Source: Blautia pseudococcoides (GTDB lineage: Bacteria; Bacillota; Clostridia; Lachnospirales; Lachnospiraceae). From it: a stretch of DNA of 64,000 nucleotides. The stretch spans positions 587,001 through 651,000 of the forward strand of contig NZ_CP015405.2 of the NCBI RefSeq assembly GCF_001689125.2, written 5' to 3'. Under the pieces are notes generated by a model. The model was not told where the DNA came from. It worked only from the letters and a program-made list of their open reading frames with translations, and made no database searches. Position 1 is the first letter of the stretch; every line of letters starts with the position of its first letter. Position numbers and translations under genes: made by a program. Below are positions 61,169 through 64,000 of the stretch, in pieces.

Positions 61169-62057
61169 ATGGGAGATTGATAAATAATCTAAGGGGTTAT
61201 TTTTATATACATAATACAAACAGAAAGCGTTCGGATTCACAACCGACGCATTTTACCTTGACAGCATATACAGATGAAGGAAAAATGTACAAAAGGGAAG
61301 ATTTCTTGATAAACTTGTTGCAAAACATTTTTTGGAACAACCCGGAGGCTGTAAAAGAGTATGGCATATTGATAGAGATAGGAATAATTGTTTTTACAGA
61401 AATCTAATGTGGGTAAATTATAAGGAATATATGGATTTGGATAGAGGAATAGTTTAAATAGATGAGATGGAAAGACATCAGGAATTTGTTCCATATATCA
61501 CATTGAAGAGTAATGTAGCGTACCCAATATGGCATGGCATTTATTGCAGATGTTATCGAATGCAGAGCAAATCATATGAAGGTGCAACTATGTGCGATTT
61601 ATGGCTAAATGACAAAGAGCTTTTTGTAGAATGGTACAATGCTTCATATTATGAATGTAACGGTGATTCTATGGCAGTTGACAAAGACTTACTGGTTCCG
61701 GGGAATAAAGAATATGCTCCTGATAAATGCTGCATTCTTCCTCAAACAATAAATACCATGCTATCAAATTGTAAGAAACATAGACTGTCATATTATAAAA
61801 AATCGAAAATGGAATTACCACTTGGTGTTAGACATAGCCAGGGTATGGGCATGTATTATGGTGAAATAAAGCCGTTTGGATATGATGAAGTTGTCCGCTT
61901 ATTATATTGGAAGAATTCGGAAGATGCATTCAGTGAATACAAAAAGCATAAACAGGCAGACATTTTAATAATGGCAGATAAATATAAAAGTAAAATCCCG
62001 AAATATATTTATGATGCATTGGTCAGATATGAAGTTCAGCCATATAACGAAAATTAA
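61169..62057 (+). pseudogene. Broken phage-type HNH/AP2-like gene
   Basis: A single ancestral gene can be traced through defects. After ATG 61169 a base is missing, and the adjacent frame reads GYFYIHNTNRKRSDSQPTHF; near 61300-61350 it shifts to VWHIDRDRNNCFYRNLMWVN, an HNH-nuclease-like core; a TAA at 61455 interrupts it; then from 61458 the same frame is open to 62057, with YPIWHGIYCRCYRMQSKSYE and later GVRHSQGMGMYYGEIKPFGY, an AP2-like DNA-binding part. Such genes are common in phages of gut Firmicutes. The last 197 codons alone could still be expressed from ATG 61467. Confidence 0.7.
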
Positions 62058-62061
62058 TAAG

Positions 62062-62105
62062 AGGCATATCAGGTATCGTGAGAATACTTGGTATGCCTTA
62101 TTTTT
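62062..62105 (+). terminator. Terminator after the phage-type gene
   Basis: AGGCATA (62062-62068) pairs with TATGCCT (62092-62098), with inner CA and GTAT pairs, followed by TATTTTTA. Confidence 0.8.
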
Positions 62106-62146
62106 ACATTTTTTGTTGAGAATGACTTTACAAAACAGCCAGTGGG

Positions 62147-62401
62147 CTACTTATTGTAATCAAGCCCTTTAAATATGGTGTTGTAATCGGTGTGCAGGAT
62201 TTCAGCTAAAGCGATCAATTCACTGATCCTGATATTGTATGTACCGGATTCCATTTGAGAGTAGATGCTCCGGGAAATAGAAAAGTTTCGTAGCTGAAGC
62301 TGTGCGACAATTTGTTCCTGTGTCATATTTGCTTCATTTCTTAATTTTCTAAGGTTATCACCTATAGAGATATCATCGCTTTGCTTTAACTTTTGAGCCA
62401 T
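62147..62401 (-). CDS. Small XRE-family regulator
   Basis: DNA-binding protein of 84 residues that is little more than a helix-turn-helix: NLRKLRNEANMTQEQIVAQL leads into SISRSIYSQMESGTYNI, and the end LAEILHTDYNTIFKGLDY closes the fold. It lies 28 bases downstream of another small XRE gene on the same strand. AT-rich codon use sets both apart from core genes. Probably a regulator of the mobile element. Confidence 0.85.
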   Translation of the reverse strand: MAQKLKQSDDISIGDNLRKLRNEANMTQEQIVAQLQLRNFSISRSIYSQMESGTYNIRISELIALAEILHTDYNTIFKGLDYNK

Positions 62402-62429
62402 ATAATCCGTACCTTTCGTTTTGTTATTG

Positions 62430-62639
62430 CTATGGAGTCTTTTTACTGGTTCGTCCTAAAAGATAATCCACAGAAACATCATAATAATCTGCCAGTTTAA
62501 CAAACACTTCAATAGGAATATTGATTTTCCCTAATTCATATTTGGAATAAGTAGTCTGTTTGACATGTAAATAATCGGCAAGTTCTGTTTGTGTCTTATC
62601 ATTGTCTTCGCGCAAATTACGGATATTTTCATAAACCAT
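62430..62639 (-). CDS. Small XRE-family regulator
   Basis: Protein of 69 residues made of one helix-turn-helix: IRNLREDNDKTQTELADYLH and QTTYSKYELGKINIP, ending VSVDYLLGRTSKK, very like Cro/CI-type repressors with the YELG stretch. ATG 62639 follows AGGAGG. It is the first gene of the pair. Its upstream region carries an inverted repeat that it may bind. Confidence 0.88.
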   Translation of the reverse strand: MVYENIRNLREDNDKTQTELADYLHVKQTTYSKYELGKINIPIEVFVKLADYYDVSVDYLLGRTSKKTP

Positions 62640-62687
62640 GGTATAATCCTCCTAAGAATCTTCTATATTATAGAAAAGTCTTGTCAG

Positions 62688-62705
62688 GACTATTTAAAAA
62701 TAGTC
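62688..62705. promoter_or_regulatory. Candidate operator of the XRE pair
   Basis: GACTATTT-AA-AAATAGTC is a perfect 8-bp inverted repeat; a further half-site GACTAT lies at 62713-62718. On the minus strand a TATAAT lies nearby at 62672-62667, so binding would cover the promoter. Confidence 0.5.
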
Positions 62706-62843
62706 ATCATGCGACTATAATTATTTTGCAAATGAGATAATAAGCAATATACTACTCAAAACACTTTATGTGAGGAGTATGAAATTAAAATGAAAGTGAC
62801 CTATTGCTGGTTGCTTTTTGTGTATTGTCCGAAAGGCAAGGGA

Positions 62844-63146
62844 ATGAAGAAGGGTGTTATATTTTTATTTGCATTTATGCTTGTGGGATGTTCGCCAAAT
62901 CGTAACGAAAATAATTTGATAGAGGATAGGACTGTACTGGAGGAGCAGACCGAATTAGCTGTCAGTAATTTTTTGAATCGTAACCGGGATCATCTGGATT
63001 TTGATGTTTTCTGTATGTTAGAAGAGGATGGGATGACCATTGAAGTTATAGTGGATGATGTGTCATATACTTTTACCTGCAGTATGGCAGGAGACGTTAT
63101 TAGTGTAGCAAGGTCGGACGGGAACCGGTTTGATTTGAGGGGATAG
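62844..63146 (+). CDS. Small lipoprotein of unknown function
   Basis: Protein of 100 residues. A short lysine-led signal peptide ends in the lipobox LVGC, so it is likely lipid-anchored outside the membrane. The mature part is acidic, without a recognised domain. The start ATG 62844 follows AAGGCAAGGGA; the frame upstream to 62790 has no site. Its AT-rich context belongs to the accessory region. The 98 bases after it hold nothing evident. Confidence 0.6.
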   Translation: MKKGVIFLFAFMLVGCSPNRNENNLIEDRTVLEEQTELAVSNFLNRNRDHLDFDVFCMLEEDGMTIEVIVDDVSYTFTCSMAGDVISVARSDGNRFDLRG

Positions 63147-63244
63147 TAGTGATACCTCAAGCAATATTAGGAATACTGTTAATTTATAATGTTAAATCAT
63201 AATGGTTTATTAAATTAATATATAAAAATTTTGGTATTAGTTAG

Positions 63245-64000
63245 ATGAATAATGATTTAAAGGAGTTTATTAGAGATAGCTTAGAAGATTTATGTGATGC
63301 TATAGATCAGGCACCAACAGGAGTGAAAGATTTTGATTGGCCCACTCGTAAGTCATTAATTTTAGATTTATCATCATATCTTATGTATTTGTCTGCATCG
63401 GACGGGAATATCGTATGGCAAGAGGCTGCTTATATTAGCGAATGTCTTGATACCACTCTAAGCGTAGAAGATATAATTTGTTTGATAAAAGAGAATAATC
63501 TATATAGTTCGGAGTTTGCATCAAGGGTACCATTAACTTTACAAATATTTGTGAAGGCGGACAACATGGCAATTGAAAACACGAATTTTTCTGTTTCAAA
63601 TATGCTTTATGAAACATACGGAGTCTTAGGAAAAGAATTTTTGGCTTGTGATGAGAATATAGCTAATGAAGAAATAGATGATATGTTAATTTATTTAAAT
63701 ATGTTGCGTAACTATATTGAAGAAAACTTATTGTATGCTATAGATATTAAGATGCCAGAAGAAATTGGACAAGAATATATAGTAGAGACGGGAATAGAAG
63801 ATGAGTTAGACACGGAAAACGAAGAAAATTTAGAAGATTTGTTATGCCAACTAGACTCTTTAGTTGGTCTTAATGCTGTTAAAAATGATGTTAAATCCCT
63901 TATTAATTTTATGCAAATTCAAAAAATAAGGGAAGAACGTGGTCTAAAACGAATACCTATGACTTTACATCTGGTCTTTTCTGGAAATCCAGGGACAGGA
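63245..64000 (+). CDS. TerB-like domain fused to AAA+ ATPase, partial
   Basis: Frame open from ATG 63245 to the window end, 252 codons so far. An N-terminal alpha-helical part with YLMYLSASDGNIVWQEAAYI resembles the TerB fold (acidic DG..E pattern). After an acidic linker rich in Glu and Asp (about residues 175-200) comes LVGLNAVKNDVKSLINFMQI and then HLVFSGNPGTG, the start of a CbxX/CfqX or SpoVK-type AAA+ domain whose Walker A is cut by the window edge. The ribosome site is poor. It may be a stress or defence ATPase carried by the mobile element, but function is not known. Confidence 0.7.
   Translation, partial: MNNDLKEFIRDSLEDLCDAIDQAPTGVKDFDWPTRKSLILDLSSYLMYLSASDGNIVWQEAAYISECLDTTLSVEDIICLIKENNLYSSEFASRVPLTLQIFVKADNMAIENTNFSVSNMLYETYGVLGKEFLACDENIANEEIDDMLIYLNMLRNYIEENLLYAIDIKMPEEIGQEYIVETGIEDELDTENEENLEDLLCQLDSLVGLNAVKNDVKSLINFMQIQKIREERGLKRIPMTLHLVFSGNPGTG

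Noticed and set aside
1..64000. CRISPR arrays, rRNA genes, complete transposases, conjugation genes
   Set aside because: Looked for and not seen; the only regular short repeats are the 26-bp minisatellite and the wall-binding repeats inside the deacetylase gene.

Overview
The window looks like a chromosomal piece of a spore-forming, Gram-positive gut clostridium of the Lachnospiraceae (Blautia-like; inferred from gene content and style, not from a database search). Pointers are a clostridial division cluster without ftsA, spoIIGA/sigE/sigG, a T-box in front of thrS, a preQ1 riboswitch, TTG/GTG starts behind strong AGGAGG sites and about 45-50% GC. The last 3.3 kb is clearly more AT-rich and carries phage-type genes, so it is probably the edge of a mobile element.

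Layout. 1-5.3 kb: division and cell-wall cluster (murD end, ftsW, murA, ftsQ, ftsZ). 5.4-6.5 kb: molybdenum cofactor genes moaC and mogA/moaB. 6.7-8.5 kb: ECF sigma factor with a DUF4179 membrane partner. 8.5-10.4 kb: divergent aroE and aroD. 10.4-12.3 kb: spoIIGA-sigE behind a Spo0A-type promoter. 12.4-16.5 kb: KDPG pathway (IclR regulator, kdgA, kdgK, a second PfkB kinase), then a 293-nt inverted-repeat element and a 26-bp minisatellite. 17-22.7 kb: ylmC, GH51 arabinofuranosidase, uppP and thrS with its T-box. 22.7-25.6 kb: sigG, then a patch of gene wreckage (oxidoreductase tail, frameshifted HIT gene, truncated acetyltransferase) around an ATC-hydrolase-family gene. 25.5-28.1 kb: M42 peptidase and a preQ1-controlled radical SAM plus YhhQ pair, probably queuosine salvage. 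28.3-34 kb: nrdR and a five-gene oligopeptide ABC importer. 34-34.5 kb: two inverted copies of a covarying hairpin element. 34.7-42 kb: alaA, a MATE pump, and a MarR-controlled heterodimeric ABC exporter. 42.3-45.8 kb: DAHP synthase behind an apparent aromatic leader-peptide attenuator, then topB. 46-53.5 kb: ArsR regulator, citrate synthase, yqeG, efp, an ImmA/XRE pair, a DUF5688 gene, tRNA-Arg and an SH3 protein. 53.6-60.7 kb: repeat-bearing polysaccharide deacetylase, rluF, ligA, cls, metA. 60.7-64 kb: accessory DNA with a broken phage HNH gene, two small XRE repressors, a lipoprotein and the start of a TerB-AAA+ ATPase.

The most rewarding points are RNA-level controls: the aromatic leader peptide and terminator before aroF, the preQ1-I riboswitch that ties an unassigned radical SAM enzyme to queuosine, the T-box with a Thr ACC specifier, and several large inverted-repeat elements. 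The twin elements near 34 kb differ by compensating base changes, which argues that their folded shape is selected. No CRISPR array, rRNA gene or intact transposase was seen. All calls come from reading the sequence; no homology search was run.
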